A stretch of 64,000 bases of DNA from Pseudonocardia sp. CNS-004. GTDB taxonomy: Bacteria; Actinomycetota; Actinomycetes; Mycobacteriales; Pseudonocardiaceae. Below, piece after piece: positions 44,563 through 53,567 of this stretch (positions are counted from its first letter, which is position 1; each line of letters opens with the position of its first letter). The notes beneath the pieces are model-generated. The model was not told the DNA's origin. It saw only the letters and a program-made list of their open reading frames with translations, and did not search any database. Location: positions 33,144-97,143 of the forward strand of contig MKJV01000085.1 in NCBI GenBank assembly GCA_001942185.1. The letters run 5' to 3'. The position numbers were made by a program, and so were the translations under genes.

Positions 44563-45918
44563 GTGGCAGATCTCGGCGCGATCGTGAAGGCTTATGACAT
44601 CCGCGGTGTGGTCGGCGAGCAGCTCGACGCCTCCACCGTGCGCGACCTGGGAGCGGCCATGGCCGCGCTCGTACGGGGCGAGGGCGCGCAGGGGGTCGTG
44701 ATCGGTCACGACATGCGCGACAGCTCCCCGGAGCTGTCGGCCGCGTTCGCCGAGGGCGTCACGGGGCAGGGCCTCGACGTCGTCTCGATCGGGCTCGCGA
44801 GCACCGACATGCTCTACTTCGCCTCGGGCACGCTCGGCCTGCCCGGTGCGATGTTCACGGCGAGCCACAACCCGGCGAAGTACAACGGCATCAAGCTCTG
44901 CCGGGCGGGTGCCACGCCGATCGGGCAGGACACCGGGCTCGCCACGATCCGCGCGGCCGTCGAGGCCGGGGTGCCGGCCGGCCCGGGCGGCGGCACGGTC
45001 AGCAACCGCGAGCTGCTCTCGGAGTACGCGGCCTACCTGCGCAAGCTGGTCGATCTCAGCGGGTCCCGGCGGCTGCGCGTCGTGGTCGACGCCGGCAACG
45101 GCATGGGTGGCCACACGGTGCCCGCGGTGTTCGAGCCGTTGCCGTTCGACGTCGTGCCGATGTACTTCGATCTCGACGGCTCGTTCCCCAACCACGAGGC
45201 CAACCCGCTCGACCCGGCCAACCTCGTCGACCTGCAGAAGCGCGTCGTCGCCGAGGGCGCCGACATCGGCCTCGCCTTCGACGGCGACGCCGACCGCTGC
45301 TTCGTGATCGACGAGCGCGGCGAGCCGGTGAGCCCGAGCGCGATCACGGGCCTCGTCGCGGTCCGCGAGCTGGCCAAGGACCCCGGGGCCACGGTGATCC
45401 ACAACCTGATCACGTCGAAGGCGGTGCCGGAGATCGTCTCCGAGCACGGCGGCACCCCGGTGCGCACGCGCGTGGGTCACTCGTTCATCAAGCAGACGAT
45501 GGCCGAGACCGGTGCGGTGTTCGGCGGCGAGCACTCGGCGCACTACTACTTCCGCGACTTCTGGAAGGCCGACTCCGGCATGCTGGCCGCGCTGCACGCG
45601 CTGGCTGCGCTCGCCGAGCAGGAGGGGCCGCTGTCGGAGCTGATGGCCGCCTACGAGCGCTACTCGGCCTCCGGCGAGATCAACTCGACGGTGCGCGACC
45701 AGGCCGAGCGGATCGCCGCGGTCAAGCAGGAGTACGGCGCCCGCGACGGTGTCGAGTTCGACGAGCTCGACGGGCTCACCGTGAGCCTGCCGGACGGTTC
45801 CTGGTTCAACCTGCGCCCGTCGAACACCGAGCCGCTGCTGCGCCTGAACGTCGAGGCCGCCGACGCCGCCGCGATGGCGGCGCTGCGCGACGAGGTGCTC
45901 GGGGTCGTCCGGGCCTGA
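44563..45918 (+). CDS. manB: Phosphomannomutase/phosphoglucomutase
   Basis: A 451-residue alpha-D-phosphohexomutase that interconverts mannose-6-P and mannose-1-P. The phosphoserine loop is TASHNP (Ser101), the metal loop DGDADR (240-245), the sugar loop GEHSAHYYF and the phosphate loop RPSNTEP near residue 425. Intact. With manA and manC it completes the route from fructose-6-P to GDP-mannose within this window. Confidence 0.96.
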   Translation: MADLGAIVKAYDIRGVVGEQLDASTVRDLGAAMAALVRGEGAQGVVIGHDMRDSSPELSAAFAEGVTGQGLDVVSIGLASTDMLYFASGTLGLPGAMFTASHNPAKYNGIKLCRAGATPIGQDTGLATIRAAVEAGVPAGPGGGTVSNRELLSEYAAYLRKLVDLSGSRRLRVVVDAGNGMGGHTVPAVFEPLPFDVVPMYFDLDGSFPNHEANPLDPANLVDLQKRVVAEGADIGLAFDGDADRCFVIDERGEPVSPSAITGLVAVRELAKDPGATVIHNLITSKAVPEIVSEHGGTPVRTRVGHSFIKQTMAETGAVFGGEHSAHYYFRDFWKADSGMLAALHALAALAEQEGPLSELMAAYERYSASGEINSTVRDQAERIAAVKQEYGARDGVEFDELDGLTVSLPDGSWFNLRPSNTEPLLRLNVEAADAAAMAALRDEVLGVVRA

Positions 45919-46014
45919 GCCGGCCCGGAAATCTCGCGTACGAACCGGGCGGACCGCGCCGCGCACTGGCAACATCGCGGGCAGTTCCGCGTGCCCTTGC
46001 GAAGGAGGAGGCTC

Positions 46015-46221
46015 GTGGCCGTAAATCTCGACCCCCAGCTGATGGAGATCCTGGCCTGCCCGTCCGACGACCACGCGCCGCTGCGGGCCGGCACCCCTGC
46101 CGACCCCGATGCCGACGTGCTCACCTGCACCGAGTGCGGCCGCGGTTTCCCGATCGTCGACGGGATCCCGGTGCTCCTGCTGGACGAGGCGACCCCACCC
46201 CCGTCGGCACCGGCCGGCTGA
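46015..46221 (+). CDS. Trm112 family zinc-binding small protein
   Basis: A 68-residue Trm112-like protein: MEILACPSDDHAPL and CTECGRGFPIVDGIPVLLLD. Three cysteines of the zinc knuckle are visible; the fourth position, usually CP-x-C, is CPSDD. Family members help methyltransferases or act alone. GGAGG lies 7 bases before the GTG. The next gene starts one base after the stop. Confidence 0.9.
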   Translation: MAVNLDPQLMEILACPSDDHAPLRAGTPADPDADVLTCTECGRGFPIVDGIPVLLLDEATPPPSAPAG

Positions 46222-46222
46222 C

Positions 46223-47317
46223 GTGCTCGACGACACCCTGCTCGCCGACCCGCGGGCGCTGGCGGCGATCGACACCGGCGGCGTCCTGCGTTCGGCGGCC
46301 ACCGCGGGGGCGCAGGTGCGGTCGGCGGCACAGGGTGCTGCCGAGGCCGGCGTGGGCGATCTGGCGGGCCACCGGCCGCGCGCGCTGGTGCTGCTGCGCA
46401 GGCCGGGCGCGTCGGCCACCGCTTCCGGCATCCTGTCCGCTCTGCTGGGCCCGGCGGCGCCGGTGCCGGTCGTGATCACCGACGCCACGCCGTCCTGGAT
46501 CGGGCCTCTCGACGTCGTGGTGGCCCACACGGCGGAGCCCACCGACGCCGAGCTCGCCGACAGCGTCGTGCTCGCGGTGCGTCGTGGCGCGGAGGTCGTG
46601 CTGTCCGCTCCTGCCGAGGGCCCGGTGGCGTCGGCGGGGGCGGGGCGCGCGCGGCTGGTCGAGCCGCGCATCCCGGTACCGCCCGCCCTGGACCTGCCGC
46701 GGGCGCTCGCGGTGGGCCTCGCGGCCATCCGGGCGCTCGGGCTGCTCGACGCTGCGCTCGACCCGGGGATGGACGTGCTCGCCGACGCTCTCGACGCCGA
46801 GGCCGAGCGCAACCAGCCCGGCCACGAACCGTTCATGAACCCGGCCAAGTCCCTCGCGCTGCGCCTCGCCGACCACACCCCGCTGCTGTGGGGCACCGAC
46901 CGGCTCGCGGCCGCCGTCGCGGAACACGGGGCCGCCGCGCTCGCCACCCACGCCGGGGTCGTCGCCCATCGGGGCGAGGTCGCGGAAGGCGCCGGGGCCA
47001 CCGCGCTGGTACGGGCGCTCGACCGCGGGGCGTCCGGTGTCGACATCTTCCGTGACCCGTTCGCCGACCCGGACGGATCAGCGGAAGCACCCCCCGTACG
47101 TCTCGTGTTGATGGCCACCGGGGAGGATGATCCCGGTCAGGTGACGCTGCGGCGCGCCGGGCGGGGGTGGCCGTCGGCCGACGTGCTGCACCCGGTCGAC
47201 GAGGTGGCGCGCGGCACCCGCCACGCAGCCCTGCTGCGGGCCGCGTTGCTGGCGTCCCGCCTGGACGTGGCCGCGGTGTACCTGGGACTGGCCACCCGCA
47301 CTATCGAGCCTGCCTGA
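46223..47317 (+). CDS. SIS-domain protein of the manA-manB cluster
   Basis: A 364-residue protein of the family next to manA in actinobacteria (Rv3256c type). Two sugar-isomerase-like halves can be seen: VVITDATPSWIGPLDVVVAH in the first, ADHTPLLWGTDRLAAAVAEH in the second. It resembles phosphoglucose/phosphomannose isomerase C-terminal parts. Its conserved place between manB and manA points to mannose metabolism, but no reaction is established. Confidence 0.85.
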   Translation: MLDDTLLADPRALAAIDTGGVLRSAATAGAQVRSAAQGAAEAGVGDLAGHRPRALVLLRRPGASATASGILSALLGPAAPVPVVITDATPSWIGPLDVVVAHTAEPTDAELADSVVLAVRRGAEVVLSAPAEGPVASAGAGRARLVEPRIPVPPALDLPRALAVGLAAIRALGLLDAALDPGMDVLADALDAEAERNQPGHEPFMNPAKSLALRLADHTPLLWGTDRLAAAVAEHGAAALATHAGVVAHRGEVAEGAGATALVRALDRGASGVDIFRDPFADPDGSAEAPPVRLVLMATGEDDPGQVTLRRAGRGWPSADVLHPVDEVARGTRHAALLRAALLASRLDVAAVYLGLATRTIEPA

Positions 47318-47333
47318 GGAGAGCTGACCGGAC

Positions 47334-48548
47334 GTGGAGCTGCTGGACAACCCCGTGCGTGCGTACGCGTGGGGCTCGCGCACGGTGATCCCCGAGCTGC
47401 TGGGGCAGGAGGTGCCCGCGCCGCATCCGCAGGCGGAGATGTGGCTCGGCGCCCATCCGGCCGACCCGTCGCAGCTGGTGCACGCCGATGGGAGCCGGAC
47501 GTCGTTGCTCGACGCGCTGGGTGCCGACCCGAAGCTCACGCTCGGCCCCGAGCGCAGCGAGCGCTGGGAGTCCACGCTGCCGTTCCTGATGAAGGTGCTG
47601 GCCGCCGACGAGCCGCTGTCGTTGCAGGCCCACCCGAGCCTCGAGCAGGCCAGGGCGGGGTTCGCCCGCGAGGAGGCCGCCGGGATCGCCCGGGACGCGT
47701 CCGACCGCAACTACAAGGACGCCAACCACAAGCCCGAGCTGATCTGCGCACTCACCGAGCTGCACGCGCTCGCCGGGTTCCGCAACCCCACCGTCACGGT
47801 GCGGCTGCTGCGGGCCCTCGAGGTGCCGAAGCTGACCGAGCACGCCGAGCTGCTGGCCGCCCAGCCGGACGCCGACGGCCTGCGTGCCCTCTTCACCACG
47901 TGGATCACGCTGCCGCAGGCGGTGCTCGACGCGCTGGTGCCCGCGCTGCAGGACGGGTGCGTGCGCCTGGCCGGTGCCGACGGGGAGTTCTCCACCGAGG
48001 CCCGCACGGTGCTGGAGCTGTCCGAGCGCTACCCGGGCGACGCGGGCGTGCTCGCGGCGCTGCTGCTCAACCGCGTCACCATCGAGCCCGGCGACGCGCT
48101 GTACCTGCCGGCGGGCAACCTGCACGCCTACCTGTCCGGGGCCGGGATCGAGATCATGGCCAGCTCGGACAACGTGTTGCGCGGCGGGCTCACACCCAAG
48201 CACGTGGACGTCCCGGAGCTGTTGCGGGTGCTCGACTTCCGTTCCACGCCCGCACCGATCGTCGCGGGGAAGCCGGACGGCGACTGGGTGCGCTACGACA
48301 CCCCCGCGGAGGAGTTCCTGCTCCGCAGGTTCGACGGGGCGCCGGGCAGCCCGGTGGACGTGCCCGACGGTGGACCGCGCATCCTGCTGTGCACCGCGGG
48401 TGCGGCCCGGGCCCGTTACCTCGGTGGGGAGCTGGAGATCGCGCGCGGGGCATCGCTGTGGCTCGACGCGTCCGACACCGACGTCACGGTCGAGCCGCGC
48501 GCCGAGGGCACCCAGCTGTTCCTGGCGAGCGACTCCCTCGGCGTCTGA
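47334..48548 (+). CDS. manA: Mannose-6-phosphate isomerase, class I
   Basis: A 404-residue zinc cupin enzyme converting fructose-6-P to mannose-6-P. It has NPVRAYAWGSRTVIPELLG, EMWLGAHPADPS, the zinc motif PLSLQAHPS (Gln98, His100), YKDANHKPELICAL (Glu) and YLPAGNLHAYLSGAGIEIMA (His). Intact and near the usual 390-410 length. A perfect hairpin follows the stop. Confidence 0.95.
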   Translation: MELLDNPVRAYAWGSRTVIPELLGQEVPAPHPQAEMWLGAHPADPSQLVHADGSRTSLLDALGADPKLTLGPERSERWESTLPFLMKVLAADEPLSLQAHPSLEQARAGFAREEAAGIARDASDRNYKDANHKPELICALTELHALAGFRNPTVTVRLLRALEVPKLTEHAELLAAQPDADGLRALFTTWITLPQAVLDALVPALQDGCVRLAGADGEFSTEARTVLELSERYPGDAGVLAALLLNRVTIEPGDALYLPAGNLHAYLSGAGIEIMASSDNVLRGGLTPKHVDVPELLRVLDFRSTPAPIVAGKPDGDWVRYDTPAEEFLLRRFDGAPGSPVDVPDGGPRILLCTAGAARARYLGGELEIARGASLWLDASDTDVTVEPRAEGTQLFLASDSLGV

Positions 48549-48549
48549 C

Positions 48550-48573
48550 CCTCCGGCGCCGTGGCGCCGGAGG
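48550..48573 (+). terminator. Hairpin terminator after manA
   Basis: CCTCCGGCGCC (48550-48560) pairs with GGCGCCGGAGG (48563-48573); the innermost pairs must open to give a loop. It starts 2 bases after the manA stop. Confidence 0.75.
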
Positions 48574-48921
48574 CCGGCAGGGCTCTCCTGGACGAGTGCT
48601 GCCCAACTCGGTCCCGACTCGCGCGCCCGTAGCCCCCGACTCGCGCGGTTCGGGTGCTCATCTCCCGCGAGTCGCGCTCTCGGGGTGCGCGAGTCGCTGC
48701 GTGAGGGTGCGCGAGTCGTGCGGCAGCGCACGCGAGTCGGGATTTGCGTGCGCGTGAGTCGGGGCCGCCGGCGATCAGGGCGGGGGGATGGGCCTGGGTG
48801 ATCGACCGGCCGGTGATCCCCATCCGGGTCGGCCGGCGGACGGTGCACCCGGCGACGTCGTGATCGTTGCGAGATCACGCCGCCCGCCGCCGTGAGGGCG
48901 TTGTGGCCGCCATCGGACCGA
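48574..48921. other. 348-bp convergent intergenic region
   Basis: Its first half is filled by GAGTCG repeats (48615-48764). The second half (about 48770-48921) reaches the end of the DUF418 gene and holds nothing I can name. Confidence 0.6.
48615..48764. repeat. 22-bp-period GAGTCG tandem element, copy 3 (two opposed blocks)
   Basis: One block in minus orientation has CGACTC at 48615 and 48637. A second in plus orientation has GAGTCG at 48669, 48691, 48713, 48734 and 48756, spaced 22, 22, 21 and 22. The first plus unit reads GAGTCGCGCTCTCGGGGTGC and the last ends GAGTCGGGG. This is the largest copy in the window. Confidence 0.88.
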
Positions 48922-50054
48922 TCATGCGCGGACGAGCGTGCGCAGGAGCGCCTCGGCCGGGCCCGGCCGACCGGCGCGATCCATCAGGTCGGCGACCACC
49001 ACGGTGACCAGCCAGACCCCGAGCCCCACGGCGGCGGCAGCGGCGACCCCCATCGCGCCTGCGAGGCCGGCGAGGTAGGGCTCGAACAGCGCGAACCAGG
49101 CGACCGACTGGGCCAGGTAGCACGTCATGGAGCGCCGGCCGCACGCGGCGAGCGCGGTCGTCACCGGGCCCGGCGTGCCACGGCGGGTGAGGTGGGCTGC
49201 GACCAGGCCGATCAGGGCGGCGTAGCGAGCCCGCCCGCGTAGCCCGCCGCGGTGTGCAGCGTGCCCACGGCGACGAGCACACCCGCGTCCGGGTGCCAGA
49301 CCCCGGTGGTGACGAAGGCGTGGGGGATCGCGCCCAGCACCGCGATCGCGATGCCGGTCGACGCCACCCGCTTCAGGAGCACGGGGTGTCGTTCCGGCTC
49401 GTCGAGGAGCCTGCGACGAGCGGCCCAGATCCCGACGAGCACGGGTGCCGCGGCCATCACGGCGTTCAGCGGCATCGTCAGCGGGAGTGACATCAGCCGG
49501 AAGAGCGCCGAGGTCAGCGGGTCGGTGGCGGCTGCGGCGTCACCGGGGGCGGGCAGGGCGAGCACGGAGCCGTACACCAGCGCGCCGGGGGCGGCGAGCG
49601 CCGCCGCGACCCCGAGCAGCCGTCCGTCGGACCAGTGCAGCGCGCCGACGAACAGGAGGGCCAGCAGGCCGTACGGGGCGAGGATGTCGCCGGGGAAGAG
49701 CAGCAGCACGTGCACGACGCCGAACGCGACGAGCCAGCATCCGCGGCGGCGCAGCTGCCGGTGGGCGCCGTCCCGGCCGAGCGTGGGCTCCCTGCTGCGC
49801 AGGATCTGCACCATCCCGTAGCCGAAGAGTGCGGCGAACATCGGGTAGCCGCGGCTGTCGACGAACAGCGTCATCAGGGTCTGCGCCACCGTGTCCACGG
49901 CCGACCCGGGGCCGGGTGCGGAGCCGAGGAACGGTTGCGCGAGTACCTGGGCGTGGGCGAGTGCGATGACGGCGAGCATCGCGCCCCTGGCCAGGTCGGG
50001 GGCGAGGGCGCGGACCCGGGGGACGGCGGGGGGTTCGCGTCGGATCGTGGACAC
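48922..50054 (-). CDS. DUF418 family membrane protein (frame break)
   Basis: About 378 residues with eight to ten helices. The N-terminus RVRALAPDLARGAMLAVIAL and the C-terminal region GRRSMTCYLAQSVAWFALF are DUF418 landmarks. Role unknown, possibly transport. One added C near 49219 joins the last 100 residues. The GTG at 50054 fits the family start. It is divergent from a tetR gene across two matching operators, so it is probably the regulated target. Confidence 0.87.
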
Positions 50055-50069
50055 ACCGGGCCTCTCGTA

Positions 50070-50087
50070 AGATACGGGAACGTAGCT
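50070..50087. promoter_or_regulatory. TetR operator O1
   Basis: AGATACG-GGAA-CGTAGCT is an inverted repeat with one mismatch. It is the twin of the perfect copy at 50099-50116, with centres 29 bases apart. Confidence 0.6.
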
Positions 50088-50098
50088 ACGGCAGAATA

Positions 50099-50116
50099 AG
50101 ATACGCACACGTATCT
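50099..50116. promoter_or_regulatory. TetR operator O2
   Basis: AGATACG-CACA-CGTATCT is a perfect 7-bp inverted repeat with a 4-base spacer, 14 bases before the tetR start and beside its AAGGAGGG ribosome-binding site. The divergent layout suggests that the TetR protein controls both genes. Confidence 0.68.
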
Positions 50117-50130
50117 AGGCAAGGAGGGTC

Positions 50131-50718
50131 ATGCCCGGTCGGTCGCGGCGGCGAGGTGAGGAACTGCTGGCGGCGCTGCACGGTGCTGCGCTGGCCGAGC
50201 TCGACGAGGTGGGGCTCGGGCGGCTCACGATGGAGGGCATCGCCCGGCGAGCAGGCACGCCCAAGACCACGCTGTACCGGCGCTGGTCGACCCCGGAGGA
50301 CGTGCTGCTCGACGCGATCGCGGCCGCCTACCCGGTGGAGCGGCCCTCACCCGCGGCGGACGACCTGCGTGGCGATCTCATCGCGGCGCTCGAGCTGCTG
50401 CTCGAATGGTCGCGCGACCCGACCGCCCGTGCCGTCCAGGCGATCATGCTGGAGCGCCACCGGTACCCCGGCCTCGTCGACCGGCTCGAAGGCGTCTTCG
50501 ACCGTGCCGGGAGGCGGTTCACGGCCACCGTGCTCCGGCACTACGCCCGGCTCGGCCTCGTCGATCCCACGCTCGTCACGCACGTGGTCGAGGACCTCGG
50601 TGAGGCACTGGTGTTCAAGCACGTGGTCGACAGCGGGGCGGAACCCACTCCCGAGCAGTTGGCCGCGATCGTCGACGAGGCCATCCTCCCCGCCGTCGGG
50701 ATGCGCCCACCCCGTTAG
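50131..50718 (+). CDS. TetR family regulator
   Basis: A 195-residue TetR regulator: LDEVGLGRLTMEGIARRAGT then PKTTLYRRWSTPEDVLLDAI (helix-turn-helix) and a C-terminal domain like TetR_C_16/TetR_C_11. Likely ligand unknown. It is divergent from the DUF418 gene, with paired operators between, and should repress both. Intact. Confidence 0.93.
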   Translation: MPGRSRRRGEELLAALHGAALAELDEVGLGRLTMEGIARRAGTPKTTLYRRWSTPEDVLLDAIAAAYPVERPSPAADDLRGDLIAALELLLEWSRDPTARAVQAIMLERHRYPGLVDRLEGVFDRAGRRFTATVLRHYARLGLVDPTLVTHVVEDLGEALVFKHVVDSGAEPTPEQLAAIVDEAILPAVGMRPPR

Positions 50719-50721
50719 GCT
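50716..50721 (+). promoter_or_regulatory. -10 element of the CDF transporter gene (leaderless)
   Basis: TAGGCT overlaps the tetR stop codon and ends 7 bases before the ATG at 50729. Confidence 0.4.
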
Positions 50722-50728
50722 GCCGCCC

Positions 50729-51649
50729 ATGGCTGCGAGTGGGGGTACGCGGGCGATCGTGGCGGCATTGCTCGCCAACGCGGGGATCGCCATCGCGAAG
50801 TTCATCGGATACCTGATCACCGGCTCGTCGTCGATGCTCGCCGAGGCCGTGCACTCGGTCGCCGACACGTCCAACCAGGGTCTGCTGCTCCTCGGCGGGC
50901 GCACGGCACGCCGTGCGGCCACCCCGGAGCACCCGTTCGGCTACGGCCGTGACCGCTACTTCTACTCGTTCGTCGTGGCGCTGCTGCTGTTCTCGCTCGG
51001 CTCGGTGTTCGCGCTGTACGAGGGCATCCACAAGCTGGAGTCCCACGAGCCGCTCACGTCGCCGATCGTCGCGGTCGTGATCCTCGTGGTGGCGATCGGC
51101 CTCGAGACGTTCTCGTTCCGCACCGCGATCCAGGAGTCCCGACCGCTCAAGGGCAACGGCACCTGGTGGCAGTTCATCCGCCAGTCCAAGACGCCGGAGC
51201 TGCCGGTCGTGCTGCTGGAGGACCTCGGCGCGCTCGTCGGGCTGATCCTCGCCCTGTTCGGTGTGGGGCTCAGCGTGCTCACCGGGGATCCGGTCTGGGA
51301 CGCGATCGGCACCATCTGCATCGGCGTGCTGCTGGGCATCATCGCGATCATCCTCATCATCGAGATGAAGAGCCTGCTCATCGGCGAGGGTGTCGCACCC
51401 AAGGTGCTCGACGACATCGTCTCGGCACTCGAGGCGGGCGAGGTGCAGCGGGTCATCCACATCAAGACCCAGTACATGGGGCCCGACGAGCTGCTGGTGG
51501 CCGCCAAGATCGCCCTCGCGCCCGGCCTGCCGCTCGCCACCGTCGCCACCGCCATCGACGAGGCGGAGGCGCGGGTTCGCGAGCGCGTGCCGGAGGCGCG
51601 GTCCATCTACCTGGAGCCCGATCTGGACCGCGCCCGGGTCACGGGCTGA
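50729..51649 (+). CDS. Cation diffusion facilitator family transporter
   Basis: A 306-residue CDF transporter that exports divalent metals such as Zn2+ in exchange for protons. Six helices are visible. Metal site A residues lie in AEAVHSVADTSNQGLLLLGG (H-x3-D) and LEDLGALVGLILALFG (D). RAATPEHPFGYGRDRYFYSF and a cytosolic domain with DELLVAAKIAL follow the family order. Intact. Confidence 0.93.
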   Translation: MAASGGTRAIVAALLANAGIAIAKFIGYLITGSSSMLAEAVHSVADTSNQGLLLLGGRTARRAATPEHPFGYGRDRYFYSFVVALLLFSLGSVFALYEGIHKLESHEPLTSPIVAVVILVVAIGLETFSFRTAIQESRPLKGNGTWWQFIRQSKTPELPVVLLEDLGALVGLILALFGVGLSVLTGDPVWDAIGTICIGVLLGIIAIILIIEMKSLLIGEGVAPKVLDDIVSALEAGEVQRVIHIKTQYMGPDELLVAAKIALAPGLPLATVATAIDEAEARVRERVPEARSIYLEPDLDRARVTG

Positions 51650-51698
51650 CCGGCAGCCGGTCCTCCCGGCGGCGGTCGCGGCGCCGCCATGTTGCCGT

Positions 51699-51704
51699 TA
51701 GGTT
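51699..51704 (+). promoter_or_regulatory. -10 element of the permease gene (leaderless)
   Basis: TAGGTT ends 6 bases before the ATG at 51711. Confidence 0.4.
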
Positions 51705-51710
51705 TCGCGG

Positions 51711-53212
51711 ATGGCCCTCCGCGAGACACGCAACGGGATCATGCGCACCAAGTCGGTCGAGCAGTCGATCGCCGACACCGACGAGCCGGACAGCAGGCTC
51801 CGCAAGGAGCTGACGACCTGGGACCTGATCGTCTTCGGCGTCGCGGTCGTGATCGGTGCCGGCATCTTCACCCTGGCCGCGAGCACGGCGGGTGACGTGG
51901 CGGGGCCGTCGGTCTCGCTGGCGTTCGTGCTCGCCGCGATCGCGTGCGCGCTGGCGGCGCTCTGCTACGCGGAGTTCGCCTCCACGGTCCCGGTGGCCGG
52001 CAGCGCCTACACGTTCTCCTACGCGACGTTCGGCGAGTTCATCGCCTGGATCATCGGCTGGGACCTGGTGCTCGAGTTCGCAGTGGCGTCCGCGGTGGTG
52101 GGCAAGGGCTGGTCGGTGTACCTGGAGACGGTCTTCAGCCAGTTCGGCATGGACGTGCCGACCACGGTCACGATCGGGGGAATCGACGTCGACTGGGGCG
52201 TGCTGCTGCTCATCGCCGTGCTCACGACCCTGCTCGTGATCGGCACGAAGCTGTCCAGCCGCGTCAGCCTGGTGATCACGTCGATCAAGGTCGGGATCGT
52301 GCTCTTCGTGATCGTCCTCGGGTTCTTCTACATCAACGCGTCCAACTACACCCCGTTCATCCCGCCGCCCGCGCCCGCCGAGTCCGATGCGGGCGGCATG
52401 ACGCAGTCGCTGCTCTCGCTGTTCGGCGGCGAGGCCAACAGCACCTTCGGGGTGTACGGGCTGCTCGCCGCGGCGTCGCTGGTGTTCTTCGCGTTCATCG
52501 GGTTCGACGTCGTCGCGACGACGGCCGAGGAGACCAAGGACCCGCAGCGCTCCCTGCCGCGCGGCATCCTGGGGTCGCTGGCCATCGTCACGGTGCTGTA
52601 CGTGGCCGTCGCGCTCGTGCTCACCGGCATGGTGCCCTACACCGACCTCGCCACCCAGCCGGACGCACCCGCGCCACGCTCTCCACCGCCTTCGCGATGG
52701 TCGGGGTCGACTGGGCGGCCACCCTCATCGCGGTGGGCGCGCTCGCCGGTCTCACCACCGTGGTCATGGTCCTGCTGCTCGGGCAGATCCGGGTGGCGTT
52801 CGCGATGTCGCGCGACGGGCTGCTGCCGAAGTGGCTCTCGCACACCGGTGCGCACGGCACGCCATACCGCGTCAGTGTGATCATCGGTGCGCTGGTGGCC
52901 GTGGTCGCCACGTTCTTCCCCATCGGGGCGCTGGAGGAGATGGTCAACATCGGCACGCTGTTCGCGTTCGTGCTGGTGTCGATCGGTGTCGTCATCCTGC
53001 GGCGCAGCCGGCCGGATCTGCCACGCGGGTTCCGCACGCCGCTGGTGCCCTACGTGCCGATCCTCGCCGTGTTGGCGTGCCTGTGGCTGATGATCAACCT
53101 GTCGGTGGAGACCTGGCTGCGGTTCGTCATCTGGATGGCGATCGGCATCGTCGTCTACTTCGCCTACGGTCGCTCGCACTCGGTGCTGGGACGGCGCCTG
53201 TCCCAGCGGTGA
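51711..53212 (+). CDS. APC family amino acid permease (frame break)
   Basis: About 501 residues with 12 helices, of the cationic amino acid transporter type. The first helix region VVIGAGIFTLAASTAGDVAG and the motif FFAFIGFDVVATTAEETKDP are landmarks. One added base near 52672 (ATLSTAFAMVG) restores the last 175 residues. The first 40 residues are a hydrophilic head. Confidence 0.92.
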
Positions 53213-53220
53213 GAATGCCG

Positions 53221-53249
53221 TTGCGGTTATATAGCTGCGGCGGTATGTT
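53221..53249 (+). promoter_or_regulatory. Promoter of the arsR gene (leaderless)
   Basis: TTGCGG (53221-53226) and TATGTT (53244-53249) are spaced 17 bases. The expected transcript start coincides with the GTG at 53256. The AT-rich spacer (TTATATAG) is a possible site for self-repression. Confidence 0.55.
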
Positions 53250-53255
53250 CGTGTC

Positions 53256-53567
53256 GTGACGTTCGAGGTGCTCGCCGAGCCGGTGCGCCGCCGGATCCTC
53301 GACCTGCTGCGGGAACGACCGCGGCTGGTCGGGGAGCTCACCGCGGAGCTCGGGCTGAGCCAGCCGGGCACGTCCAAGCACCTGCGCGTGCTGCGCGATG
53401 CGGGCCTGGTGAAGGTGCGGGCCGACGCGCAGCGGAGGTGGTACGAGCTCGACCCGGCGCCGCTCGCCGAGGTCGACGAATGGCTCGCGCCGTACCGCTG
53501 GATGTGGGCCTCCCGGTTCGACGCCCTCGAACGGCATCTGGACGACGACGCTGCGGAGGAGACATGA
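53256..53567 (+). CDS. ArsR family winged-helix regulator
   Basis: A 103-residue ArsR-type repressor: VLAEPVRRRILDLLRERPRL, VGELTAELGLSQPGTSKHLR and VLRDAGLVKVRADAQRRWYE. No metal-binding cysteines are present, so it belongs to the metal-independent group often paired with SRPBCC proteins, as here. Its stop overlaps the next ATG. Confidence 0.94.
   Translation: MTFEVLAEPVRRRILDLLRERPRLVGELTAELGLSQPGTSKHLRVLRDAGLVKVRADAQRRWYELDPAPLAEVDEWLAPYRWMWASRFDALERHLDDDAAEET

Noticed and set aside
44305..47118. A 937-codon minus-strand frame opposite manB and the SIS gene
   Set aside because: The plus-strand genes are intact and conserved; the antisense frame has no family features.
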